A model generated the notes under the pieces. It was not told where the DNA came from and did no database searches. It saw nothing but the letters and a program-made list of their open reading frames with translations. Shown here one piece after another: positions 17,060 to 26,090 of a stretch of 64,000 nucleotides of DNA. Position 1 is the stretch's first letter, and the number at the start of each line of letters is the position of its first letter. The DNA is from Granulicella sp. L60 (GTDB lineage Bacteria; Acidobacteriota; Terriglobia; Terriglobales; Acidobacteriaceae), in NCBI RefSeq assembly GCF_009765825.1, contig NZ_LMUR01000020.1:2994-66993 (forward strand), written 5' to 3'. Made by a program: the position numbers and the translations under genes.

Positions 17060-18235
17060 GTGGCCGGCGAACGAGAGCAACGAGAAGCATTGGACGAGCT
17101 GCAACGTCAATTTCGCGCGCGGGTCGAAGCGCTCGACTTGGACTCCCCCGGATACGTCCAAGCGTTCCAGCAGATGTCGGACGATTGGCGGACGATCAGC
17201 GAGAAGATCGCTGCAGCCTACCCCCTTGACGTGCCGAACGCCGAGTGCCACCACGCGATGCTGAAAGGCATCGCCTTCGAAAATCAAGCGTGGAAGCCAT
17301 CATCATCTGGCGGCTTTCCCACAAAGGGAGACCGTGTTGATTTCTTCCGTTTTGGGTCGGAAGCAGCGTCGCTTTGGACCCAGCAGGACGACGACTATAC
17401 CGTGCTTCTGGTCGAAGTAGATCGCACGAACGTCCCCTCAAATCTCTGGCGAACGCTTGGCAGCAGCATATCCGTTTCCATCGGGCTGTCGTCCATGCAG
17501 GAGGACTCCCAAGAGATCAACTATGCGTGGATATACCGGTTTGATCAGAACACCCCGGTCACAGAGCAGGCACGGTTGGACGGGGACGATCCGCTGATTC
17601 TGACGAATCGGCTGATCTTCAGGCTCGAACGCTGGTTTGAACAAGCACGCATCCTTGAGCTGCTGCTGCGGGATGAGAAGTTTTTCGTAGCTGCCCAGCA
17701 ACTTTGCGACTCCTTCCGAAGCCACTGGTTCTGCCTTGAATGCGCCTTGCAGCCCGCGACTTACCGCAGACACGAACACGCGGAGCCTGATGCCTGGAGC
17801 ATGGTTTCCCAGATTCCGAGGATGGAGAATGCCATCGTGCAGGCGACCCGCGCGGTTGAGGGATTGATCGGCAAACCGGGACAAAACCAAACCCGAACAC
17901 GGGATCGCTGGCAGCGGGAGATCCCGCTGGCACCGGACGACATCTTCGAACTCGCCGGGAAAAGTTACTTCGATTTCTACTACGACCTGTTTCAGGTACG
18001 AAACGACTCCGCCCACGGCTTCGGAGCCTTTTCCGCGAGACTGACGCGCCTCGACGCCGTAGCTGCCCAGACGTTCGCGCACGCTGTCGTGAAGTCACGG
18101 TTTGATCGCGATGTCTGCACAAACGAAGAAGCGCAACGCCGCCTCTCCTTCAATGCGGCCCTCATGACCAACATCAGGGACAGCGATTATGAAGGAATGA
18201 GCACACCACTCACCGCGCGTAGAGAGCGCGACTAA
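17060..18235 (+). CDS. unrecognised protein with C-terminal HEPN-type motif
   Basis: I do not recognise the 391-residue protein as a whole. The N-terminal ~50 residues are a predicted coiled coil (EQREALDELQRQFRARVEAL). The middle is mixed alpha/beta with no motif I can name. Near residue 335 the sequence VRNDSAHGFG contains R-x4-H, the RNase motif of HEPN domains, within a helical C-terminal region (IVQATRAVEGLIG... FDFYYDLFQ) that fits an Apea-like HEPN fold. The GTG start is preceded by AAAGG. It lies 43 bases after the RES toxin gene on the same strand, so co-transcription is plausible. A role as an RNA-cutting defence effector is inference only. Confidence 0.6.
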   Translation: MAGEREQREALDELQRQFRARVEALDLDSPGYVQAFQQMSDDWRTISEKIAAAYPLDVPNAECHHAMLKGIAFENQAWKPSSSGGFPTKGDRVDFFRFGSEAASLWTQQDDDYTVLLVEVDRTNVPSNLWRTLGSSISVSIGLSSMQEDSQEINYAWIYRFDQNTPVTEQARLDGDDPLILTNRLIFRLERWFEQARILELLLRDEKFFVAAQQLCDSFRSHWFCLECALQPATYRRHEHAEPDAWSMVSQIPRMENAIVQATRAVEGLIGKPGQNQTRTRDRWQREIPLAPDDIFELAGKSYFDFYYDLFQVRNDSAHGFGAFSARLTRLDAVAAQTFAHAVVKSRFDRDVCTNEEAQRRLSFNAALMTNIRDSDYEGMSTPLTARRERD

Positions 18236-18433
18236 CACTCAGCGTCCCATACTGCCCATCGCGCTTGTTCGGCCGGACGCACCTGAGCGTTGACAGCGGG
18301 TAGACGGCCCTGACCAGTTATAACGACGAGATCCAGGGCGATCACGGACAAAACAGTTTTGGTGAGGATGTCGATTTTCATACTGCGAGTATACTTTCGC
18401 CTTACCACCTAATCCTGAAATCAGGGAGAGCAA

Positions 18434-19393
18434 ATGTCCACAATTCCGAGCATTACGGGCACTGACCTGAGCATCGCTTCTCTAACCGACCTAAACGCCT
18501 ATGCGTTGGGCTTCTGCGTCACTTCAGGAGGCGGCTTTGCCGGCACAAGCCCTTGTGCCTATACGGTCTCGAATGGAGGTATCACCGGATTCGATGCGAC
18601 TAGATGGCTTGATTCCGCTTCTGGTCCCTCAGCGTCTACGCCTCAAATCGCATACATGCCAGTCGGAGGCGGAAAGGTTGGAAGGCTTTTTTCGGCGTGG
18701 GCTGAGGGAACAGATCTATGGATCGCGGAACTCCAACTTGCAAAAGATGCTACGTCTGGCAATATCTCAATCACAGGGGTCGTTGGTAATAATCGGAAGT
18801 CACTCGTTGGGATCACCGTCGCCTCCTCTCCGGCGATAGCTGTGGTGGGTCACTACGTGGTTGCTGCTTATCAACTCACCAACGATCATCTTGATATGGC
18901 TGTGAGCAATGATCTCGTCAGCAGTCCCACCGAGTTTACGTTTACTCCGGTTGGCGGCATCATCGGTACGACTGGCGCTCCAGAAATGGCCAGCGCTCCT
19001 CCTGCCTTGGCGGCGAACGGAGGCGCACTCTACATGGCTTGGAAGGGCTTTGACAGTGCGGCCGATAAGGCCATCAATGACATAAGTGTTGGTCAATACA
19101 CATTGGGTTCGAGCACTCCCGTTTACAAAACCTCCATGGCTGGGCTGTCAGCTACTGGCCCCGCAATTACCTATGCATCAGGAGAACCGTATCTAGCCTA
19201 TTGCCAAGCCGGTGACCAACATTTATGCACTTGGCCCGCGTCAGATTGGAACAAAGTCAGTTCGACTTATCTTGCTGATACAACTGCGAACCCGCCGAGT
19301 GTGTGCGGGTCAATTGATGGAACACAACTTGTCTTGGCATGGCGAGGTCAGGATACTCAGCAAACTGCTAATGTTTCCTTCGAACACTTGTGA
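18434..19393 (+). CDS. unrecognised protein, probably beta-propeller-like
   Basis: This protein of 319 residues has no signal peptide and consists of repeated small/hydrophobic beta-rich blocks. Examples are LFSAWAEGTDLWIAELQ, YMAWKGFDS, YLAYCQAGDQHLC and LVLAWRGQDTQQ. The recurring pattern of a hydrophobic strand, W or Y, then a glycine/aspartate turn resembles BNR/sialidase-type propeller blades. Charged residues are few, and there are several cysteines. The start has GGGAG ten bases in front. It opens a run of four unrecognised genes on the plus strand, and no function can be assigned. Confidence 0.65.
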   Translation: MSTIPSITGTDLSIASLTDLNAYALGFCVTSGGGFAGTSPCAYTVSNGGITGFDATRWLDSASGPSASTPQIAYMPVGGGKVGRLFSAWAEGTDLWIAELQLAKDATSGNISITGVVGNNRKSLVGITVASSPAIAVVGHYVVAAYQLTNDHLDMAVSNDLVSSPTEFTFTPVGGIIGTTGAPEMASAPPALAANGGALYMAWKGFDSAADKAINDISVGQYTLGSSTPVYKTSMAGLSATGPAITYASGEPYLAYCQAGDQHLCTWPASDWNKVSSTYLADTTANPPSVCGSIDGTQLVLAWRGQDTQQTANVSFEHL

Positions 19394-19473
19394 TCGCCGA
19401 TTGTGAGCGCATGTACTTGAAGAAGACGCCAAGGCCGAAGCGCTGGAATACTTGATCTGAGACAATTTGCTTT

Positions 19474-19668
19474 ATGCACAACGGCGTTGACTGGAAAGCC
19501 GCTCCCAAGACCGCACAATGGTGGGCCGTTGACGGTAATGGGAAGGCCCGTTGGTTCAAGTCCCCGAACGTCGCTCCTTTCACGGATTTTTGGTATACGG
19601 ATAGCGAGCCTGCGCCCACCTTTGGATACGAGGGAGACTGGCGCGAGAGCTTGACCCGGAAACCGTAG
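19474..19668 (+). CDS. small hypothetical protein
   Basis: This short protein of 64 residues is rich in tryptophan and aromatic residues (TAQWWAVDGNGKARWF, DFWYTDSEPAPTFGYEGDW). It ends 11 bases before the next gene on the same strand, so the pair is probably co-transcribed. I do not recognise the family. Two WxxDGNG-like turns suggest a small beta domain. Confidence 0.5.
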   Translation: MHNGVDWKAAPKTAQWWAVDGNGKARWFKSPNVAPFTDFWYTDSEPAPTFGYEGDWRESLTRKP

Positions 19669-19679
19669 AGAAAGCACCC

Positions 19680-20498
19680 ATGGCCATCGACAATCCTTTT
19701 GACGCAGTAGAGAAGCAATACCCGGACGGCTCGGACGTACCCTTTGCGGAACTGACCCTTGGATCGGCTACCGTTGCTTTGGGATTTCCTGTCACGAGTC
19801 CGCTTGCCATCCTGTTTGGGTTTCTCGACAGCTTCAACACCTCAGCACGTCTGGATCGCGGGATGGCGTTTATTCGGGTGCTGACTGATCATTTCAAAGG
19901 TCTGGAATCTTCGATAAAGAACATGCAGACCGACGTGAAGGAGGTGCAGGCTGCCCTTCGGGTGGCCCTCCACAACGATCTCGATGAAATGAATGACAAA
20001 AAGCGAGATCGTTACATTACAGTTGCCACATCTGCCGTGTCGCTACAAACCAAGGTGACTGACTTGGTTAGCTTCATTCGCGACGTTGAGCAACTCGGGG
20101 AACGCGACATCATTGGTCTCAAGGTTCTAAACCGGGTCATGAACAAATCCGACGACTGGCCCATCGCGCCCACCAACGTCGCTACAACTCAGAAGCCGAA
20201 ACTGCACCCGAACACTTTCATCCAGCGTGCCCAGGAATTCTCCGTTCAGATGGCAATCGCCTTGACGAACACACATAACCTGACGCCCAACGACCAGTTC
20301 AGTCGCGAGGAAGGCCTTCAAATTTGCTTGCGTCTTCAGGGGTTCGGATTGGCCCAAGAGATAGCCACAAGCCCGCGAGAGGTGCCGATCTCAAACTACG
20401 CCGCACGCCTCACAAGCCGGGGCCTGATGCTGCTCAAGTTGCTTGGCGAAGACGTGCCGAACTGGGATAGGTATTTCGGCCCCAACGGACCTCTTTAG
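19680..20498 (+). CDS. unrecognised helical protein
   Basis: This protein of 272 residues has a short N-terminal head, one hydrophobic segment at about residues 28-50 (ATVALGFPVTSPLAILFGFL), then mainly amphipathic helices (KGLESSIKNMQTDVKEVQAA) that look coiled-coil forming. There is no catalytic motif that I recognise. The hydrophobic segment could be a membrane anchor or a pore-forming hairpin. It follows the small protein gene by 11 bases. A membrane-active effector of the surrounding conflict island is one possibility, but this is speculation. Confidence 0.6.
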   Translation: MAIDNPFDAVEKQYPDGSDVPFAELTLGSATVALGFPVTSPLAILFGFLDSFNTSARLDRGMAFIRVLTDHFKGLESSIKNMQTDVKEVQAALRVALHNDLDEMNDKKRDRYITVATSAVSLQTKVTDLVSFIRDVEQLGERDIIGLKVLNRVMNKSDDWPIAPTNVATTQKPKLHPNTFIQRAQEFSVQMAIALTNTHNLTPNDQFSREEGLQICLRLQGFGLAQEIATSPREVPISNYAARLTSRGLMLLKLLGEDVPNWDRYFGPNGPL

Positions 20499-20620
20499 AG
20501 GCCCGATGGCACGCCTCGGTTTGCTCCGTAAGTGTAACAACGATGATAATTGCATCGATCATGTTTTCTCTGAACCGCACTTGTTGGGATAAAGCTAATT
20601 GCCACGGAGAGTGAGACGGC

Positions 20621-21547
20621 ATGGGCGACGACAGCAACTCGTTAGAACCCGGCGACGAAAAAGCATTGGCGCCACATGCTGCTGCCACCGTAACGCCCAC
20701 CGGCGATGCCGCAGAAACGCCTGAAACAAAAACCATAAGAATTGCTGGCTTGACTCTTAAGATGCCGAGCGGCTCTGTGATTTTGAGGAGAGTCGTTTGG
20801 AGCGTAATCGTAGCCGCGTCTGGCGCTCTAGGAACTGCCCTCTTTTCCATAGTCTGGCAACATTTCGTTCCTCAGACAATCGACTACGAAGTCGATGTGC
20901 GACAGGATGCGCAGACAGGAACACCAATGCAGGATGTTGATGTGGATCTTGGGATTAACGGTGCCCCTTTGCAGAAGACAAACTACTTCGGGAAAGCAGT
21001 TTTTAGCAATCTTGGGTCTCATTTCAGCCACAAACACGGTCCCATCAAGCTCCATAAGGAGGGCTTCAAAAGCCTGACTCCAATCGACTCATCGCTGGAG
21101 AACAACACAAGCCCGGTAGTTGTGGTGATGGTGGCCGACGCGACGCCTTCTCCTACTGTCAAGCCGCTCAATAAAACAAGCGCGCCCGAATCGCCCAAAG
21201 ACCTCAACGCTATCCCACCGTCGTCATCCCCCCAGACTCTAGTGAAAACATATTCCTCTGGACCTCAAATAAGTGGGGTTGGAGCTGACAACAGCCCTTG
21301 GTATACCCTCTGTTCCGATCCTGTTGCCTCATACCACGTCGTTGATAGCAACTTAGTCTTAACTGGCGATCGAGTCTGCAACCAGTGGTCCGAGTGCATG
21401 AAGGATGCGGAAAAGTCGTCGTCTACTGTATCTTGCTGGAAATTCCGGATGCAAGGACATAGTGAAGCGCTACGACTTTTCGGGCCTTCAGGGTCTGCAC
21501 AGGCTTACAGTACGGGAGTGCTGACTGTCACCTTGGTCAAGGATTGA
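20621..21547 (+). CDS. single-pass membrane protein with Ig-like and proline-rich regions
   Basis: This protein of 308 residues starts with a ~50-residue polar segment. One membrane segment follows at about residues 53-78 (RVVWSVIVAASGALGTALFS). After it comes a beta-sandwich-like region (IDYEVDVRQDAQTGTPMQDV, KTNYFGKAVFSNLG) similar to carboxypeptidase-regulatory-like folds. A proline/serine-rich linker leads to a C-terminal beta domain with four cysteines. The topology is probably cytoplasmic N-terminus with an outside domain. I do not recognise the family. Confidence 0.65.
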   Translation: MGDDSNSLEPGDEKALAPHAAATVTPTGDAAETPETKTIRIAGLTLKMPSGSVILRRVVWSVIVAASGALGTALFSIVWQHFVPQTIDYEVDVRQDAQTGTPMQDVDVDLGINGAPLQKTNYFGKAVFSNLGSHFSHKHGPIKLHKEGFKSLTPIDSSLENNTSPVVVVMVADATPSPTVKPLNKTSAPESPKDLNAIPPSSSPQTLVKTYSSGPQISGVGADNSPWYTLCSDPVASYHVVDSNLVLTGDRVCNQWSECMKDAEKSSSTVSCWKFRMQGHSEALRLFGPSGSAQAYSTGVLTVTLVKD

Positions 21548-21636
21548 ACAACTTTCCTCAAGGGAATAAATATGCCAGCAGAAAACCTTAGCTCCTTCGG
21601 TTTACTACTGGCTAATCAACAACTCTGAAGGCGCAC

Positions 21637-21792
21637 ATGAGCATTCAAATACACTCCTACGGCAAATCAAAACTGCACATCATCATTGACGCAGAGCCAG
21701 CTAATCCCATCAGCCGAATAATTGAGTGCGCCTTAGCTGGAACATTCGTGGGCGGTGTGCTGGTAGTCCTAATCGCGTTCCTTCATCACTGA
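21637..21792 (+). CDS. small membrane protein (51 aa)
   Basis: An open frame of 51 codons from ATG 21637 encodes MSIQIHSYGKSKLHIIIDAE and then a membrane helix, FVGGVLVVLIAFLHH, at the extreme C-terminus. This tail-anchored layout and the position directly behind the membrane protein gene suggest a genuine small gene. No strong ribosome binding site is visible (CTGAAGG 12 bases upstream is weak). Confidence 0.4.
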   Translation: MSIQIHSYGKSKLHIIIDAEPANPISRIIECALAGTFVGGVLVVLIAFLHH

Positions 21793-22042
21793 TCGAGCAG
21801 GGGGAGGGGATGCGGATTTCCTCCTTTTGTGCTGAATTCAGCCAAGGCCACGCCGACGCGTTTCAGGAATCCGGGTGTAGCTAGGAGACGGGTTGCTGCC
21901 GTAGCCGCCCCGAGAGTTGCTTCCCAGCAGACGCTTATTCTCTGGATGAATAAGCGACCCTCTGGCATTTATTGGACTCCTTGAACTAATTGATTCTACG
22001 TTGCCCATATCGCAACCGAATCCACGGTTGATTGAGGTGCCA

Positions 22043-22453
22043 ATGCAGATCAAAGTCAGGCTCGATTCCCAGCCCATCCAGAGGTGGGCAAGACTCTTCT
22101 CAAAACAGACGCTACTCCGTGCCGCGCGCGTGATGGGGCCGACTCTGGTCGCCCTCACATTCGCCGGCGTTGCTCATGCCCAAGGAACGATGGATTTCTC
22201 TGGGGCACAAACCTTGATGGGCACCTTCAACGGGCGCTTCGCTTATGTGTCGGTCTCGCGCGCATCGCAAGACGCCCAAATATTTACGAATAGTCAAGCC
22301 AATCTGGCTGAAGCTATCAGTCGGGATGTGTCGAAAACTTCTGCTCTGGATATGACGCGCGGTGCTAACCCAACGGCATCAGCGACAGCTGTGCAAATTT
22401 CACAGACCCAGCATCGCGGATCCTCTGGCCTTGGGCTAGCTATCGAAAGGTAG
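22043..22453 (+). pseudogene. chimera: VirB2/TrbC-type pilin N-terminus fused to MobF relaxase tail
   Basis: Residues 1-62 read as the start of a TrbC/VirB2-like conjugative pilin: a basic N-terminus, a hydrophobic signal (VMGPTLVALTFAGVAHA) and GTMDFSGAQTLMGTF. The two membrane helices that should follow are missing. Instead, from residue ~64, GRFAYVSVSRASQDAQIFTN and EAISRDVSKTSALD match the extreme C-terminal end of MobF (TraI/TrwC) relaxase-helicases. The frame continues to a glutamine/glycine-rich tail, as in those proteins. One deletion between pilin and relaxase genes in an ancestral conjugative element would produce exactly this. GAGGTG before ATG 22043 sets the start. Confidence 0.7.
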
Positions 22454-22484
22454 GCCACCGTGGAAGGACAATCCATTTACCATT

Positions 22485-24863
22485 TCATCGCTTTTTGAAT
22501 ACCCCTCGCAAAAAGCGAATCGCGACTCCCCCAACGTCGGCTCTCTCGGATCTCGGGCCATCAGTCAAGTCGGATGGAGGAAACGTGACAACGCAGGTTC
22601 GCCTGAACACCCTCTGAAGTAGCTCTGACTGCGAGAACGCATAAGTAGCAAGCGCTAGCTTTTCGAAGGGCGTGCCAATGATAATCATGAGCGAATGAGC
22701 AAGCAACCCTCCAGTTTCGCTTGCTAGTGCAGCCATCGCACGAACATCCGTAGAACTTGGTACGGGAAGTGATTCGGGATGTGTATGCCACATGCCTATA
22801 TACCGTATAGAACCCAGCGATGAGCCACTCCGTTTCTCGTGGAGTTCACGAGTCCCTTTCACTCCGCACACAAACTCGGTAGAGGTGAGAATGCTGTCAG
22901 TCGGCGGCCCACTGAATTCATCAACCCACATGATTCCCAACGACTCGTCTCGCTCTCCTAATAGGATGCCCCCGGTTTCGACATGTTCTCCGAACCTCGA
23001 AGAACTGCGATCAATATGCTTCTCCATCTCTGACCACGCCATTCGTCCTATGCGTATCTCGAAGCCGCTAGCGGGATCATCGCTCCGTAATCTACCTTCG
23101 ATATGGAGCCGTACTTCAGCAAGTGCTTTAACGTCAACTTCCGATGGATAGTAAAAGCGCGCTTCTGCCTCGGACGGATGGATCGCCCCGAGTATTTCTG
23201 GGACGGCGTTCAGCATAAGATGCGAGAGCGATGCGACATCTGAGTAGGACCCGACGAATGTTGGTTCAGAACATCCAGGTTCCGGTTGAAATGGACGTGG
23301 AGGTGTTTGTGGGAAAAAATCTTCTAAGAATGTTCGTCCTTGCTGGTGATTGAGAAGGCCGAGCTTAGCTGATCGGCTTGCATCGAATGGTCCACCTGAA
23401 TGTCCGGCGCCGGTGACCAACAACATTGCTCTACGGGCGCGTGGCCCAAGAACCATCGATGCAATTGGCACACGTTGGAAATTCTTCTTCCGCGCAAATT
23501 CGAGCTTTGCTAAAACGGCCCGAGAAGCGGTGGCATCGAAAACAATGTCTGCGCCGTCGCTCCAGTCCTCTCGATCAAGGACTGCTCGTCTCACATCCAC
23601 TACATTCGCCTCGATCACTAGGTCTGGACGAATCCTCTGTAATCTTTCCTTGAGCGCATTGACCTTGTAAAGTCCGACATCAAGATCGTCGTAAGGCTGA
23701 CGGATCAGCACGCCAGGCTTGACGCTTGCATTGTCATAGATCAGTAGACGAGCTACACCGGCCCTTACGACACTCTCTGCAATCTGCGCACCAATTGCGC
23801 CACATCCCCAGACTGCCACGGTCTTGCCATGGAACCAGCTTGCGACCGTGTCTTTGTCCCGACGAACAATGATTTCTGGCCGATCTTCAAGGAGTGGGCA
23901 CCAGTGGATTGATCGCTGCTCAAGAACCTTAAAGTAAGCTTCCTCGTAATCTGAACGAAGACTGCGTAGTTCTTCCGAATCGCTAGTCTTGGGCATCGCG
24001 AGACGTAGAGCGTTGGCTGTCTCGGCGTCGATCCACCATGAGGTTAGGTGCTGTTTGGGTTCTTCTGCACCTCGGACGCCGCGCATTGGAGCACCGATGA
24101 TAAGAAAGAGCGGCATGTCTTTTTCGCATTGAATCAGCGCGCAACGCAAAAGAAGGATGAGCATATTTCGGCTCACTCCTCGCTTCTGAAGTTCACCAAT
24201 CAATTCTCCGATCTTCGAAGGAAATTGGTGACTCAACGGTTTATTCAAGAGGACTGCCGCAGCAGCTGGTTCCTCGGGCCAATCTTCGTCTAAAATGCTT
24301 TTCCAGCCTGTTAGATCAACGCGGCGCTTTGATACGTTCTCAATCGAGGCAAACCCGAACCAGATTTCGCCCATGGTGAGAGGCGCGTTTGCCTTCGGGA
24401 TTATGGTGGGGAGATCGTTCCTCTTCGACGCTGGAGTTGTCGGCGGATGCATCGGCACGCCTATGGGATCGAGTTGAGCAGCAGCCGCACTCCTTAGGAA
24501 AAGATCGACCCTCTCCATGAAACCAAATATCCCGTCTGACGGATTCCATTCCGTTTCCGGGGCTTGGTATAGGCAAAGATAGTATCCCCAGTAGACATGG
24601 GGGTAACCGAGAAAACGGCTGTGCGAGACCAACAGCCGCGGCGCCTCGAAGGGGAAGTCGCGCCCCACCAATACGTGAAATCGTTCGCGGGGTCGCAGCG
24701 GCATCCCGTCCGGAACAGACGGGATGCCGCTGCAATCGATGCTGATCTGGAAAGCGAGGGCACCGTCGTCAGTCTCCTCGAATTCCAACAACTCGAGAGG
24801 AGTCCCTGCAGTTGCAGCCATCGCCCGTACTTGATCCAGTGCCGTTCTTGGACCAGCTTCCAT
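22485..24863 (-). CDS. E2-E1-JAB triple fusion (ubiquitin-like conjugation and deconjugation)
   Basis: This 792-residue protein combines three ubiquitin-system activities. Residues ~1-130 form an E2-like (UBC/RWD) domain with candidate catalytic Cys97 in YYLCLYQ. A linker domain of ~200 residues follows. Residues ~345-590 form a ThiF/E1-like adenylation domain with the nucleotide loop WGCGAIGAQ (353-358) and candidate catalytic Cys531 in PGCSEPTFVG. Residues ~610-792 are a JAB/MPN+ metalloprotease with the full JAMM set: Glu629, His693-x-His695 and Ser703-x2-Asp706. The domains resemble Cap2 and Cap3 of type II CBASS but are in one chain. The start codon shares one base with the stop of the MBL-fold gene (TAATG), so translation is coupled. 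Confidence 0.9.
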   Translation of the reverse strand: MEAGPRTALDQVRAMAATAGTPLELLEFEETDDGALAFQISIDCSGIPSVPDGMPLRPRERFHVLVGRDFPFEAPRLLVSHSRFLGYPHVYWGYYLCLYQAPETEWNPSDGIFGFMERVDLFLRSAAAAQLDPIGVPMHPPTTPASKRNDLPTIIPKANAPLTMGEIWFGFASIENVSKRRVDLTGWKSILDEDWPEEPAAAAVLLNKPLSHQFPSKIGELIGELQKRGVSRNMLILLLRCALIQCEKDMPLFLIIGAPMRGVRGAEEPKQHLTSWWIDAETANALRLAMPKTSDSEELRSLRSDYEEAYFKVLEQRSIHWCPLLEDRPEIIVRRDKDTVASWFHGKTVAVWGCGAIGAQIAESVVRAGVARLLIYDNASVKPGVLIRQPYDDLDVGLYKVNALKERLQRIRPDLVIEANVVDVRRAVLDREDWSDGADIVFDATASRAVLAKLEFARKKNFQRVPIASMVLGPRARRAMLLVTGAGHSGGPFDASRSAKLGLLNHQQGRTFLEDFFPQTPPRPFQPEPGCSEPTFVGSYSDVASLSHLMLNAVPEILGAIHPSEAEARFYYPSEVDVKALAEVRLHIEGRLRSDDPASGFEIRIGRMAWSEMEKHIDRSSSRFGEHVETGGILLGERDESLGIMWVDEFSGPPTDSILTSTEFVCGVKGTRELHEKRSGSSLGSIRYIGMWHTHPESLPVPSSTDVRAMAALASETGGLLAHSLMIIIGTPFEKLALATYAFSQSELLQRVFRRTCVVTFPPSDLTDGPRSERADVGGVAIRFLRGVFKKR

Positions 24864-26035
24864 TACTTTTCACCGAATCCGACTCGTGAGGAAGGAGGAG
24901 CCGATGAACCTCGGGCTGTTGAAGCGGCAGCGGCAAGAGTCGCTACTGTCTTCTGCTGTGTCTCTTTGGTCGGCTTGAGATAGACGAAACCATTCCTTGT
25001 CGCCTCGAAGACGATCGGGTGGGGCTGCTCAGAGTTCGGATGCTCCTGAGTGCACAAGAAATCAGTGGGGACAATCTCCTGATAACGGGCCTTCGCTTTA
25101 GCATGGGGTGGGTTATCACCCGACTGATTCGAACCCGGAATCGGCTCACTGCTTGCGACGATATATCCAGGATTCTGCGCAGCGCCCTCGATGAGGTCCA
25201 GCACGTCCTGTTTCAGGCTTTCGCTTTCCTGACCGGCATCCCTCCAATACATGACCGACTTCGAGCAATGATGCGGCGAAAGAAAGATATTCCACTTGAC
25301 GTCCTCATCGTCGCTCAACTCGAAGATTCGCTTCACGGTCGGATAGCAGTGGTCCCCAAGGAACATCAAATATGAACAGGCTCCTTCAACGTCCAAACGA
25401 ACCTGCATAGCAATCGAGCAGTCGTTCCGTTCTTCTTCGGACGAGTCCTTGAACGGCCCATGGAGGAAGACTCGACACCGATCACTCAGATCGACGCCGT
25501 CGAACTCAACAACTTCATGGCCTGGTATCGAGAAACAGCCTCTGGGGAACTCTCTGTACTCTTCCTCTTTCAACAAATCGTCGTATCCGATGATCCGGAC
25601 CTTATCGCCGCTGGCCACGTCGCCTTTTGCTTGAATTGTTTTCTGGACCCGCCGGACAGCTTCCTTACGAAACGCGAGAGCATCGGGGCAAAGGTCTTTC
25701 TTGTATTCGCGGAAGATTCGTGGGCTGAACCAGAGTTCGCCAATTTCCACCTCCTTGAGCAGCTTCTCGAAGCCAAGGCAGTGGTCCTTATCCGGATGGG
25801 TGAGAACGAAAACCGAAAGATAGGGCCGCTTTCCGCGTTTCGGCAGGTGCTGCACGAGCCGGTCGACGATAGGGGTATGCGGATCTCCGTCTTCCTCAGA
25901 CATAGCCAAGTGGTGAACATCAATTTGCATGACCATGTCGTCCGACATACAAACTGTAGTGCTGTCGCCGGTTCCAACCGGCCACTGTACGTATCCCTGA
26001 ATTGGTAGTGCAAAATCCTTATCACTGTGTGCCAT
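24863..26035 (-). CDS. MBL-fold (ComEC-like) hydrolase of the E2-E1-JAB operon
   Basis: This protein of about 390 residues has a metallo-beta-lactamase fold. The metal motif is LTHPDKDH (residues 78-85), and later motifs FLGDHCYPT and LSPHHCS fit the remaining metal-binding loops of ComEC/Rec2-like MBL proteins. There is no signal peptide or membrane part. The last ~40 residues (alanine/serine-rich, ending SSRVGFGEK) look disordered and are a possible substrate for the neighbouring conjugation enzyme; that is inference. ATG 26035 is chosen because GGAGGT lies just upstream, although the frame stays open further. The gene is the third of four on the minus strand. Confidence 0.85.
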   Translation of the reverse strand: MAHSDKDFALPIQGYVQWPVGTGDSTTVCMSDDMVMQIDVHHLAMSEEDGDPHTPIVDRLVQHLPKRGKRPYLSVFVLTHPDKDHCLGFEKLLKEVEIGELWFSPRIFREYKKDLCPDALAFRKEAVRRVQKTIQAKGDVASGDKVRIIGYDDLLKEEEYREFPRGCFSIPGHEVVEFDGVDLSDRCRVFLHGPFKDSSEEERNDCSIAMQVRLDVEGACSYLMFLGDHCYPTVKRIFELSDDEDVKWNIFLSPHHCSKSVMYWRDAGQESESLKQDVLDLIEGAAQNPGYIVASSEPIPGSNQSGDNPPHAKAKARYQEIVPTDFLCTQEHPNSEQPHPIVFEATRNGFVYLKPTKETQQKTVATLAAAASTARGSSAPPSSRVGFGEK

Positions 26036-26090
26036 AAGCACCTCCGCAACCACTGTAAGCTGACATTGGCTTACAGTGCAAGAGGACTTT

